This document shows, one piece after another, positions 9,625 through 19,140 of a stretch of 64,000 nt of DNA; the first letter of the stretch is position 1, and every line of letters starts with the position of its first letter. The notes beneath the pieces were generated by a model. It saw only the letters and a list, made by a program, of their open reading frames with translations. It was not told the DNA's origin and did not search any database. The stretch spans positions 62,001 to 126,000 of the forward strand of contig CALSLN010000005.1 of the NCBI GenBank assembly GCA_943787205.1, written 5' to 3'. The translations under genes and the position numbers were made by a program. The DNA comes from an uncultured Rhodospirillaceae bacterium. GTDB taxonomy: Bacteria > Pseudomonadota > Alphaproteobacteria > Rhodospirillales > Rhodospirillaceae.

Positions 9625-10815
9625 TTAAGCCGGTTTCGTTCCCATGAGTTCAGAACTGGCCGTGCCGACCGCTTTGGCACCACGCGGGTTGCTGACCTCG
9701 AACCCGGCTTCGGACAACAGTTTGGGATATTCGTTGCTGTTGTGATCACGCTGCCAGACTTCGTGATTCCACCGCCAAATCCAGCTGGCCTGGTACCGGC
9801 TAAATGCGGTGCGTTCACGCAGCTTGGTCCAATCCCGTTGATCACGGGAGTAGAAAACACCACCTGGACGGAGAAGACGGTGCCCTTCTTTAATGATGTC
9901 CTCTGCCCCTTCTGAGCTGACCTCATGGAACAGCAGGAATGAAGTGACGATATCAAAATAGCCGTCGGGGAAACCTGTATCTTCAGCTAGCGCCTGGCGG
10001 AAATTAGCGCCAATCCCTAAATCTACACCGCGCATATGGGCATAGCGCACCATAGGTCCGCCGACATCGACACCCCAAACCTCGGCATCCGGATAGAGCT
10101 CTTTAAGTCGCAAAGTCAGCTGACCTGAGCTACACCCCATATGCAGGATGCGTTTGATCTTCCCGTCCTTAGGAACCGGCACGCCCTTTACCAGCTGCTC
10201 ATGCATCTCATCCTGATAGTTACGGGCTTCCCAGAAGTTGTTGGTCCCGTAATGGTAGACATACCCACCGAGTGGATCGCCGACGTAGCCGCCAGGCTGC
10301 ATATGGATTTCGTGTTTCGTGTACTTCGGCATGTACATATCGGGATTGAGTTCAAGCTTGCCCGGTCCCGCGTTATCCGTCGCTTCCATTTCGGCCAAAT
10401 AGGCGTCGGCGTTGCCATGGAACTCGTCTTGCAGGTTTTTCCACATCAACTGCTGACCGCTGATCCACGCCCGACCACTGAAACCGATGATGTGATCTCC
10501 ATCGAGCAACTTGACCGCGTCATCGTGCGACATAGGTGTGCGATTATCGAGCCCCCTCGCCGCCATAATCGCCTCTCCACGCTTTTCGGCAACCTTTCGC
10601 ACATCCCGGTTTACCCAAATGCGAAAATGGGTCAGGAAATCTTCCCGGCTCTCTACGTCCAAGGTCGGCAAGCGCTCTAAACGCCGGTCCGTGCCTCTGG
10701 GTTCGACATCTGCGATGGCTGGAATCTTAGCCTGAGCCTTGCGGCCACCAAAAAATGCAGCGATAGCGCCACCCAGCGTTGTTGAGGCCTGAAATAGTGT
10801 TCTTCGATTAAGCAT
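9625..10815 (-). CDS. Tat-signal methyltransferase-like protein, copy 2
   Basis: Intact 396-residue, more divergent paralogue. The signal is 'LNRRTLF' with 'AQA' cleavage. The N-terminal domain keeps 'RLERLPTLDVESREDFLTHFR' in altered form and 'KHEIHMQPGGYVGDPLGGYV'. Motif I is 'HMGCSSG', in which the usual Glu/Asp before the glycine is His-Met. The acidic residue is in 'GVDVGGPM', 'RPGGVF' is present, and the tail is 'ELMGTKPA'. The ribosome site is GAGAGGAAA. A gap of 24 bases to copy 1 suggests cotranscription. The changed first position of motif I could affect SAM binding or shift substrate. Confidence 0.87.
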   Translation of the reverse strand: MLNRRTLFQASTTLGGAIAAFFGGRKAQAKIPAIADVEPRGTDRRLERLPTLDVESREDFLTHFRIWVNRDVRKVAEKRGEAIMAARGLDNRTPMSHDDAVKLLDGDHIIGFSGRAWISGQQLMWKNLQDEFHGNADAYLAEMEATDNAGPGKLELNPDMYMPKYTKHEIHMQPGGYVGDPLGGYVYHYGTNNFWEARNYQDEMHEQLVKGVPVPKDGKIKRILHMGCSSGQLTLRLKELYPDAEVWGVDVGGPMVRYAHMRGVDLGIGANFRQALAEDTGFPDGYFDIVTSFLLFHEVSSEGAEDIIKEGHRLLRPGGVFYSRDQRDWTKLRERTAFSRYQASWIWRWNHEVWQRDHNSNEYPKLLSEAGFEVSNPRGAKAVGTASSELMGTKPA

Positions 10816-10839
10816 GTCTTGTTTCCTCTCTAACCAAAC

Positions 10840-12021
10840 CTAAGCAGGCTTCGTCCCCATGATGTTCCCTTTGGTCCCTCGTCGGGCCGCCGGACCTTGT
10901 TCAACAATAAAGCCAGCCCGTTTCATCTCAGCGGCCATGTCCAAGGCCGTATATTCCATCCGCCAGACTTCTTCATTCCAACGATAATCCCGCCATGCCC
11001 AGAACTTTCCAAACGCGGTTTCGTTAGGCGGGTTACCCGTAAACAGGTCGATCGGATAGAAAACACCGCCTGGCCGTAGGGTTCTGAAGGCTTCCTCAAT
11101 AATACCGCGTGCGATTTTCCCTGGCACCTCGTGGAACAACAGGTTGTTGGTCACCACGTCGAAATGATCATCGGGGAACTGGCTGTCTTCGTTCAACTCC
11201 TGCAGATAGTGGGTTTCCATACCCAATTCGACCGAGCGCATGTGAGCATAGCGGATCATTGGAGCGGCGATATCTGTGCCCCAGACCTCAGCGTCAGGCC
11301 ATTTCTTCTTGAGCGCTAGGGTAAACTGACCAGAGCTACAGCCTTGCTCCAGAACCCGCTTAATGCTGCCATCTTTCGGCGCCGGAACACGTCGGGCCAG
11401 ACTGACCTGCAAGTCGTCTTGATAATTGCCGTTCCTGAAAACGATGTTCTCGCCGTGCACGTAGATGTAGCCAGCAAACTCGTCGCCCACATAACCACCT
11501 GGCTGAAGGTGAATTTCGTAACTGGCGTATTGGGGAATTTCCAGATCTGGCCGCAGCTCTAAGGTCCCTGGACCAAGCTTGGAGGCCGCCTCAAGTTCTC
11601 CGAGGTAGAGATCAGCATCAGCATGATAAAGGTCTTGAACTCGACCCCACATAGCTTGCTGTGTATTCTCCCAGGTCAACACACTCATGCCCATGATGTG
11701 ATCGTTTTCCATCAGAGCCATGACCTGCTCCATTGGAATATTCTCGTCGGGCGCAATACCGTTTTCGTCGAGTATTTCCAATGCTCTACGGCGGGCTGCT
11801 GAGATCACGTCTCGATTAATCCAGTATCGAAAACCGCGGTAAAAGTCCTGTCCGTTTTCCTCATCAAGATACGGCAACCGCTCAAAAGCGCCGATGGTCC
11901 CGCGCCATTCCACGTCCCAGCTCGCTGTCTCAGCGATAGCCTTTAGAGAGGGCAATGCGACGGCTGCAGCCGCAGAGGTTCCAAGTAGGAAACCGCGCCT
12001 GTTCTTCATCTTCTGACTCAT
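10840..12021 (-). CDS. Tat-signal methyltransferase-like protein, copy 1
   Basis: First and most divergent gene of the array (393 residues from the ATG at 12021, chosen for its AAGGAG site; the frame opens at 12048). The signal is a clearer Tat form, 'NRRGFLLG', with a long alanine-rich h-region. The N-terminal domain has 'RGTIGAFERLPYLDEE' and 'DFYRGFRYW'. Motif I is 'EQGCSSG', the acidic residue is in 'GTDIAAPM', 'RPGGVFYPIDLFTG' follows, and the tail is 'NIMGTKPA'. It heads the minus-strand unit, and its promoter should lie in the 248-base divergent region shared with the FAD enzyme gene. Exported methyltransferase-like protein of unknown substrate. Confidence 0.87.
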   Translation of the reverse strand: MSQKMKNRRGFLLGTSAAAAVALPSLKAIAETASWDVEWRGTIGAFERLPYLDEENGQDFYRGFRYWINRDVISAARRRALEILDENGIAPDENIPMEQVMALMENDHIMGMSVLTWENTQQAMWGRVQDLYHADADLYLGELEAASKLGPGTLELRPDLEIPQYASYEIHLQPGGYVGDEFAGYIYVHGENIVFRNGNYQDDLQVSLARRVPAPKDGSIKRVLEQGCSSGQFTLALKKKWPDAEVWGTDIAAPMIRYAHMRSVELGMETHYLQELNEDSQFPDDHFDVVTNNLLFHEVPGKIARGIIEEAFRTLRPGGVFYPIDLFTGNPPNETAFGKFWAWRDYRWNEEVWRMEYTALDMAAEMKRAGFIVEQGPAARRGTKGNIMGTKPA

Positions 12022-12269
12022 GGCTGAACTCCTTGGACGAGCCGCCAACAGAATTGTCAGCGGGGGCGAACTAACAAGGAAAATGCTTCAGCAAGTCTGC
12101 GCTCAGTCAGCCCCGAAATCTAGTATTTCCGTGGGGTTAAATCACCGTCTCTAGCCCAACGGTCACGTCACGGGCGTCTGGCGCGCGCCGTCATGTTTCA
12201 AGCCGGTCTGGCTAGGCTTGGATCAAGGTCTGGGTTAGAGTTCGGCAAAACTCACCTTGGGAGGCACTG

Positions 12270-13832
12270 ATGTCCACGAAAACCAAATTCTGGCGTCCAC
12301 TCGCGCAAAAGCTGTCAAAACGTCAATTCCTGTCTAGCGTCGGCGCTGCCGCAGCAAGCGTAGGGCTCGCCAAAAGGGCGAGAGCTCAGAGCTCAAACGA
12401 CGTTTGGGACGCCATTATTATCGGCGCCGGAACGGCTGGCCTTCCGGCAGCGATCTTTGCCGGCCAGCGTGGCGCCAAAGTCCTCGTTATCGAGGCCGCG
12501 TCTGCAATTGGGGGGACTTTGTTTCTCTCGACCGGCCAGATGAGCGCTGCCGGCACCAAGCTCCAAAAGTCGAAAGGCATCACTGGCGATAGCCCGCAAT
12601 CCCACTACGACGACGTCATGAACATCAGCCACAATACGGCCGATCCGTACATCCTGCGTCTCGCCACGGATAATGCCGCAGGAGCCTTCGATTGGCTTAC
12701 CGACAACGGCTTTGAGGTCCGTGAGGGGCATCCCGTCACCGGCACCACGCACGAGCCCTATAGTCACGCCCGCTACGCCTGGCACAAAGACGGCGGCATG
12801 GGCATCCTGGCCTTATTCGAAGAGCAGCTTGAGCCGCTTATTGAATCCAGTGCCGTTACCATCAAGCTCAACACTGAAGCCTCCAGCCTCATCCAAAACG
12901 ATAAGGGCGACGTTATCGGCGTTGAGACGGTAGATGCAGATGGCAAAACCGCGAAATACATGGGCAAAAACGTCGTTCTCACCAGTGGTGGCTATGCCTC
13001 AAACCCTGAAATGTTTGAAGAACTGGAGGGCGCGCCTGACTATTCAGATGTCTCTTATCCCTACAGTCAGGGCGCAGGCATTACGCTCGGGACCTCTGCG
13101 GGCGGTTATGTGCGCTACGGCGAAAACCACCTCCCCCTCTTTGGCGCCATCCTATCAGACTCAGACTACCCAGCAACAATGGCCGCCGTTGCCCGACATT
13201 TTCCGGGTGACCGTCCGCCTTGGGAAATCATCATCGATGCCCAAGGCAAGCGGTTCCTTCAGGAAGACATCCTCAGCCACGCCGCATACGAAGAAGCCCT
13301 GGTGGAGCAACCTGGCGAAGAGTGTTGGGCCGTGTGGGATCATGAAATCCATACAAACGCGCCGAAATATATCCAGACGGGCTTCGGACGCATGCTTGCG
13401 GAAAACATACCCGATGCCTTTAATGAAGGCTGGCCGAACTTCTTTAAGGCCGACACTCTCGAAGAATTGGCCGAAAAATCAGGCGTCAATAAAGACGGCC
13501 TTGCCGGTACAGTTGCCAGATACAACATCGCCCAAGCCAGTGGCAAAGATGAGCTAGGCCGCACCCATATGCCGCTCCCCATCGAAAAAGGTCCCTACTA
13601 CGCTGTGCGTCTACAAAGCTGGTTCCTAACCACCTTCGCGGGCATTGCTGTAGGCGAAGATCTCCAAGTCATTCGTCAAGACGGATCGAAGATCGGTGGT
13701 CTCTACGCGGCTGGAGAGTTGCTCGGCACAGGAGCCACCAGTGGCCGTGCAGTCTGTGGCGGGATGCTCGTCACCCCGGCGATCACGTTTGGGAAGCTCC
13801 TTGGCGAACGCATACTGCAGTTCGACGTATAA
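12270..13832 (+). CDS. Tat-signal FAD-dependent oxidoreductase (fumarate reductase/KstD-like)
   Basis: A 520-residue FAD_binding_2 family enzyme, the fold of fumarate reductase flavoproteins, urocanate reductase and 3-ketosteroid dehydrogenases. It begins with a Tat-like signal, 'SKRQFLSS', ending 'ARAQ'. The FAD dinucleotide motif 'GAGTAGLPAA' is at residues 52-61, and the C-terminal FAD segment 'LYAAGELLG...GGMLVTPAITFGKLLGE' is typical. No heme-binding CxxCH is present, so electrons must come from a separate donor. GGGAGG precedes the ATG. It is divergent from the methyltransferase array and 15 bases before the next gene, which is probably cotranscribed. A clear paralogue lies at 56425-57972. 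The substrate is not deducible. Confidence 0.88.
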   Translation: MSTKTKFWRPLAQKLSKRQFLSSVGAAAASVGLAKRARAQSSNDVWDAIIIGAGTAGLPAAIFAGQRGAKVLVIEAASAIGGTLFLSTGQMSAAGTKLQKSKGITGDSPQSHYDDVMNISHNTADPYILRLATDNAAGAFDWLTDNGFEVREGHPVTGTTHEPYSHARYAWHKDGGMGILALFEEQLEPLIESSAVTIKLNTEASSLIQNDKGDVIGVETVDADGKTAKYMGKNVVLTSGGYASNPEMFEELEGAPDYSDVSYPYSQGAGITLGTSAGGYVRYGENHLPLFGAILSDSDYPATMAAVARHFPGDRPPWEIIIDAQGKRFLQEDILSHAAYEEALVEQPGEECWAVWDHEIHTNAPKYIQTGFGRMLAENIPDAFNEGWPNFFKADTLEELAEKSGVNKDGLAGTVARYNIAQASGKDELGRTHMPLPIEKGPYYAVRLQSWFLTTFAGIAVGEDLQVIRQDGSKIGGLYAAGELLGTGATSGRAVCGGMLVTPAITFGKLLGERILQFDV

Positions 13833-13847
13833 GAGCAGACAGCAACT

Positions 13848-14537
13848 ATGCCGCGCCTAATTAGTGGAGAGATTTCGTATTGTGAAAACCCCGCCGGACT
13901 GCCGCAAACACAGTTCGGGCGGGAGATTTTTAGCGTCAGTGTTCAAGCCAACGGCATTCGAACCCTGCGCGTCCTTTGCGAATTTGATAACCTAGGGCTA
14001 ACACGTGACGTCACCTATACAGTCGGCTCTGACTGGCGTCCGTTGGAATGCTACGTCCGCATTGCCGAGGAAGATCGTGTGCTGGGCAGCGGTTGGTTCC
14101 GCTTCACTCCCACCTCAGCTGAGGGTGAAGCCATCACCCTTAATGAAGGCCGGATCAGTCAAAGCATCGCCTTAGACAAACCGATTAACGCCTTTGGAAC
14201 CCACCCCATTTGTTGCGATATCTGGAAATTGGCGCATTTGAAGCCCGTACAAACAGACGACCTTCAGATCGTCGACAACTGCTTCAATTCTTCACCGCTG
14301 TCAGCTGGCAACTCTGGCCCGATCATGGCCCCGCGCACCTACGACTATTGGTACCGTGGCGAAGAAACAGTAACTGTGGCGTCTGGCACCTACGACTGCC
14401 ACAAATTTGAGTGGCCCGTCCGTGACGGTAAAACTCTGATCATGTGGACAACACTCGACGACTACCTCCCCGTCCGGATGACCTATCCGGAGGGAGAGAA
14501 AATCTATGACTTGGTCGAGTTAGAAATACGCGAGTAA
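13848..14537 (+). CDS. hypothetical protein, DUF3108-like beta-rich
   Basis: A 229-residue protein with no signal peptide. The sequence is beta-strand rich. Its C-terminal part ('YRGEETVTVASGTYDC', then a tryptophan-containing strand and 'LPVRMTYPEG') resembles the lipocalin-like DUF3108 pattern, in which a modified property is followed by conversion of a measured ester or polymer; this likeness is by eye only. It starts 15 bases after the FAD enzyme gene and is probably in its operon. It is convergent with the redoxin gene. Three cysteines lie near residues 125-145. The function is unknown. Confidence 0.7.
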   Translation: MPRLISGEISYCENPAGLPQTQFGREIFSVSVQANGIRTLRVLCEFDNLGLTRDVTYTVGSDWRPLECYVRIAEEDRVLGSGWFRFTPTSAEGEAITLNEGRISQSIALDKPINAFGTHPICCDIWKLAHLKPVQTDDLQIVDNCFNSSPLSAGNSGPIMAPRTYDYWYRGEETVTVASGTYDCHKFEWPVRDGKTLIMWTTLDDYLPVRMTYPEGEKIYDLVELEIRE

Positions 14538-14544
14538 GTCGAGA

Positions 14545-15117
14545 TTACGACGTCGCGTCGAGAATGCGATCCACTTCCGCCATCACGTCTTCAAGGGGCG
14601 GACGGTCCCGGTATCCCTCAAGAGCAAGCTTGGCCTGAATCGTGCCCTCCGGATCAATGACAAAAATTACCGGCTTCGGTACGCCGTAAGCCATGGAATC
14701 TTCTTTGTAGGACGTTTCCCGAATACCCAAAGCGTTGATCACCTTTGAATCTTTGTCAGACAGAAGCGTATAGGAGATGTTTTGCTTCTTAGCGAATTGG
14801 TCCAAAACCTTAGGCTCGTCATAGCTCATGACAGCCAGTTCATAACCGCGTTCTGTCAGATCTGCCGCAATGGTCTGAAGGTCCTTCATCTGAGACTGGC
14901 AGAATGTGCACCAGCTAGCGGAACGGACGAAGGCGAGAACCATGCCATTTTCACCAGCAACGTCGGCATATGTGACCGCATCACCCTTGGCAGTCCGACC
15001 AGCAAAGTCAGCTGGAATGGACGCGCCAATGGCGGGCCCAATATCAATCGTCTCTGCTGCGGACGCAGCAGTACTCATCGAAAAAAGAATAACGAATGCA
15101 GAAAATATGGCGCGCAC
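14545..15117 (-). CDS. periplasmic AhpC/TSA-type redoxin
   Basis: A 190-residue thioredoxin-fold peroxiredoxin-like protein with an N-terminal signal peptide (cleavage after 'ASAA'). The active-site-like motif 'SWCTFCQSQM' has a CxxC; the family normally uses the first cysteine as peroxidatic or redox centre. The later 'VPKPVIFVIDPEG' holds the cis-proline region. It is expected to act as a peroxidase or thiol oxidoreductase in the periplasm. It is separated by 96 bases from the upstream DUF2892 gene on the same strand. Family level is confident, exact activity is not. Confidence 0.85.
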   Translation of the reverse strand: MRAIFSAFVILFSMSTAASAAETIDIGPAIGASIPADFAGRTAKGDAVTYADVAGENGMVLAFVRSASWCTFCQSQMKDLQTIAADLTERGYELAVMSYDEPKVLDQFAKKQNISYTLLSDKDSKVINALGIRETSYKEDSMAYGVPKPVIFVIDPEGTIQAKLALEGYRDRPPLEDVMAEVDRILDATS

Positions 15118-15213
15118 GGCATCCTCCCTATCAATATCTAGGTCGGCAACATACCACAGGACCCGGAGCGTTGGATCACAAGGTCGCGAGAAAGGTCGCT
15201 TTGACGTGCGGCT

Positions 15214-15435
15214 TTAAGCCGTAGTTTTACAGGTGTTGATACCCAGCATGTTGTAAACCCAGCAGAAAGCGAGAACGCCGGATGCAACAAGAGATAAGCC
15301 TAGTAAACCTGCAACCACTTCCATCAATTGACGAACCCAGTCCCCATTGGTCGGGACCAAAAAAGGGATCGCAACCAAACCAGCCCCAATAACGACGCGA
15401 ACAATACGGTCTAATGCGTTGACGTTCGGTTCCAT
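15214..15435 (-). CDS. DUF2892 (YgaP-like) membrane protein
   Basis: A 73-residue inner membrane protein. It matches the DUF2892 pattern: an N-terminal 'MEPNVNALDRIVRVVIG' followed by two hydrophobic helices and a C-terminal 'YNMLGINTCKT', the ending typical of the YgaP transmembrane domain, whose Cys is conserved. The ribosome site AAGGAGATAT is ideal. The family is often found alone or fused to rhodanese domains, and its role is not settled. No rhodanese is adjacent here. Confidence 0.88.
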   Translation of the reverse strand: MEPNVNALDRIVRVVIGAGLVAIPFLVPTNGDWVRQLMEVVAGLLGLSLVASGVLAFCWVYNMLGINTCKTTA

Positions 15436-15558
15436 GCTGATATCTCCTTAAAAACAATGTCTAACTATACATACGGTCGATAGGGGCTTTCGTATCACCC
15501 CTTATACAAAAGCGCTAGCAACGGCCTCAAAAAGCGCTCGAAGACTGACCGCTTTCCG

Positions 15559-15587
15559 TTGACCGTCTCTGACCCCAGACGTAAGGT
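15559..15587 (+). promoter_or_regulatory. candidate sigma-70 promoter for the thiC leader
   Basis: TTGACC (15559-15564) and TAAGGT (15582-15587) are separated by 17 bases, placing the transcription start close to 15594, at the 5' edge of the TPP aptamer. The -35 element is good and the -10 element weak. Confidence 0.4.
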
Positions 15588-15595
15588 CTAAACTA

Positions 15596-15716
15596 CCAAA
15601 GGGGAGCCCAAGGTATGGGCTGAGAGGTCACGAAGCCGCACACAAAAGCCAAGTGCAGCATCCAGTGACGACCCTTAGAACCTGATCCAGATTGTGCTGG
15701 CGTAGGGATGGTTAAA
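15596..15716 (+). promoter_or_regulatory. TPP riboswitch (THI element)
   Basis: The thiamine pyrophosphate aptamer consensus is present: 'GGGGAGCCC' with paired 'GGGCTGAGA' (CTGAGA at 15620-15625), then 'ACCCTTAGAACCTGATC' (15671-15687) and the closing 'TGCTGGCGTAGGGA'. It stands about 85 bases before thiC. TPP binding is known to lower expression of such genes. In this class control is often by hiding the ribosome site, and I see no strong terminator between aptamer and start codon. Confidence 0.96.
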
Positions 15717-15779
15717 GGCTAGAACGCCACACGACCCTCCCATGCCACCAAAAACCGATCACAGATAACTGTGCGATAG

Positions 15780-17664
<1,885 letters not shown>

Positions 17665-17680
17665 CCAAAGGATTGAAGTC

Positions 17681-18220
17681 ATGACTCACTACATCCGCGC
17701 GTTCACACTTGCTCTCACCTTAATTGTCTCCGGATCGGCAAGCGCTGAGCAGAGACTCAATGGTGGAACGGAAGCACAATACGCTTCGGTTCAGAAGTTC
17801 CACGATGACACGGTTAAACGCTTCAACGAAGGCGACCTAGAGGGTTCGATCAACGATTACCTCGCGCGCCTTCGCGTAGCTCATACACAGCGCATGAGCA
17901 TTGTTGGACGCGAAGCCCTTGAGGAAAGCTGGGGCAAAGCTTTCGCGTCGACGCAAAAGCCTTACATCATATCTGATATTATTGAGATGGAAGTGAACGG
18001 CGACGACATCGGAGACTGGGCCTACATCCTTTGTGATTTCGCATCATTGGTGATTGATCAAGACACCGGCAAGCAAGCAGGAGATGCTGTTAATGGCCGT
18101 TACATTGCGTTGTTGGAAATGACGGAGGATGGGTGGAAAGTGCTCCTCGACATCGATAACGGAGCGATTGGGGCAGCCCCTCACTTAGAGAAACAACTGG
18201 TGGAGCATCTGCTTCCATAA
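17681..18220 (+). CDS. secreted SnoaL/DUF4440-like (NTF2 fold) protein
   Basis: A 179-residue protein with signal peptide ending 'SASA'. The ATG at 17681 is selected because it starts the signal; the frame is open upstream inside thiC. The mature part follows the NTF2-like/DUF4440 layout: 'FHDDTVKRFNEGDLEGSINDYL', a glycine-less 'IVGREALEESWGKAF', then beta strands ending 'EMTEDGWKVLLDI'. Such proteins act as small ligand-binding or catalytic domains, and no activity can be assigned. Its stop overlaps the next start (TAATG at 18218-18222), so it is translationally coupled to the SUMF1 lipoprotein. It is 16 bases after thiC. Confidence 0.78.
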   Translation: MTHYIRAFTLALTLIVSGSASAEQRLNGGTEAQYASVQKFHDDTVKRFNEGDLEGSINDYLARLRVAHTQRMSIVGREALEESWGKAFASTQKPYIISDIIEMEVNGDDIGDWAYILCDFASLVIDQDTGKQAGDAVNGRYIALLEMTEDGWKVLLDIDNGAIGAAPHLEKQLVEHLLP

Positions 18221-19140
18221 TGCGTTTTATTGCGCTTCTTTTCAGTCTTTCTTGGCTTGCGGCTTGCGCAAGTTCGGGCCCTGCTGGGCCTCTCAGTTCG
18301 TTCAAAGACTGTGCAACTTGCCCAGAGATGGTGGTTATTCCTCCTGGGCAGTTTGACATGGGGGCGCCAGAAGGTGAGGAGTACAGGGCCGAAGATGAAG
18401 GCCCGGTGCGCACTGTCACCCATACTGTCCCGTTTGCCATCGGCAAGCACGAAATCACACGCAGGCAATTTGCCACCTCCGTCAACGAAACTGGCTACTG
18501 GGGCAGTGCACGCTGCCTGATCTGGAATGGCAGCCAATTGGCATTTAAAGACGCGAACTCGTGGCTCGACCCTGACTACGATGTTTCAGATGATCATCCG
18601 ATGGTCTGTGTTAGTTGGTGGGATGCAAAAGCCTATGCGGAGTGGCTGACCGAGAAAACCGGCCATACGTATCGACTCCCTGCTGAAACCGAATGGGAAT
18701 ATGCCGTACGCGGCGGCACGCGAACCGCTTATTCCTTCCCTGGGGGCGAAGACAACGCCTGCGCCTATGCAAATGTCTCAGACATCAGTGCCAAAGCAGA
18801 GGTCCCCGACTGGAACGCTGTGAATTGTGATGATGGTGTTGGCTTTGGCACCGCGCCAGTCGGGTCTTACCTGCCCAATGGCTTTGGACTTCACGACACC
18901 ATTGGCAACGTTTGGGAATGGATGGCCGATTGTTATCGTGACTCTTTCGTTGGCGCCCCAACAAATAACTCGACTTGGGGCGATGGTGGCATCTGCAATG
19001 CCGTGCTCGATCGCGGTGGTGGCTTCAGCAATATTTTTCCGGGACACTTGCGCGCTGCCAACCGTAGCATAGCCCCCTCGCCGCATATCGCTGTCTATTC
19101 ATTAGGGTTTAGGCTTGTTCGAGACTTAGGTACGCCTTAA
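18220..19140 (+). CDS. SUMF1/FGE-fold lipoprotein (copy A)
   Basis: A 306-residue FGE-sulfatase domain protein. The N-terminus is a lipoprotein signal ('SWLAACAS'). It is followed by the motif 'FKDCATCPEMVVIPPGQFDMG', then 'FAIGKHEITRRQF', 'YRLPAETEWEYAVRGG', 'NGFGLHDTIGNVWEWMADC' and 'SLGFRLVRDL', all family signatures. In true formylglycine-generating enzymes two cysteines lie in the C-terminal 'RCA/YCYR' region. Here that region ('LRAANRSIAPSPH') has none, so sulfatase activation is unlikely. The start overlaps the previous stop. Its end overlaps the convergent TPR gene by 4 bases. It is one of four such genes in the window. Confidence 0.88.
   Translation: MRFIALLFSLSWLAACASSGPAGPLSSFKDCATCPEMVVIPPGQFDMGAPEGEEYRAEDEGPVRTVTHTVPFAIGKHEITRRQFATSVNETGYWGSARCLIWNGSQLAFKDANSWLDPDYDVSDDHPMVCVSWWDAKAYAEWLTEKTGHTYRLPAETEWEYAVRGGTRTAYSFPGGEDNACAYANVSDISAKAEVPDWNAVNCDDGVGFGTAPVGSYLPNGFGLHDTIGNVWEWMADCYRDSFVGAPTNNSTWGDGGICNAVLDRGGGFSNIFPGHLRAANRSIAPSPHIAVYSLGFRLVRDLGTP

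Noticed and set aside
4501..12021. Methyltransferase array as a mobile element or integron-like cassette array
   Set aside because: No transposase, integrase, terminal inverted repeats or attachment-site repeats between genes were seen; ordinary tandem duplication suffices.
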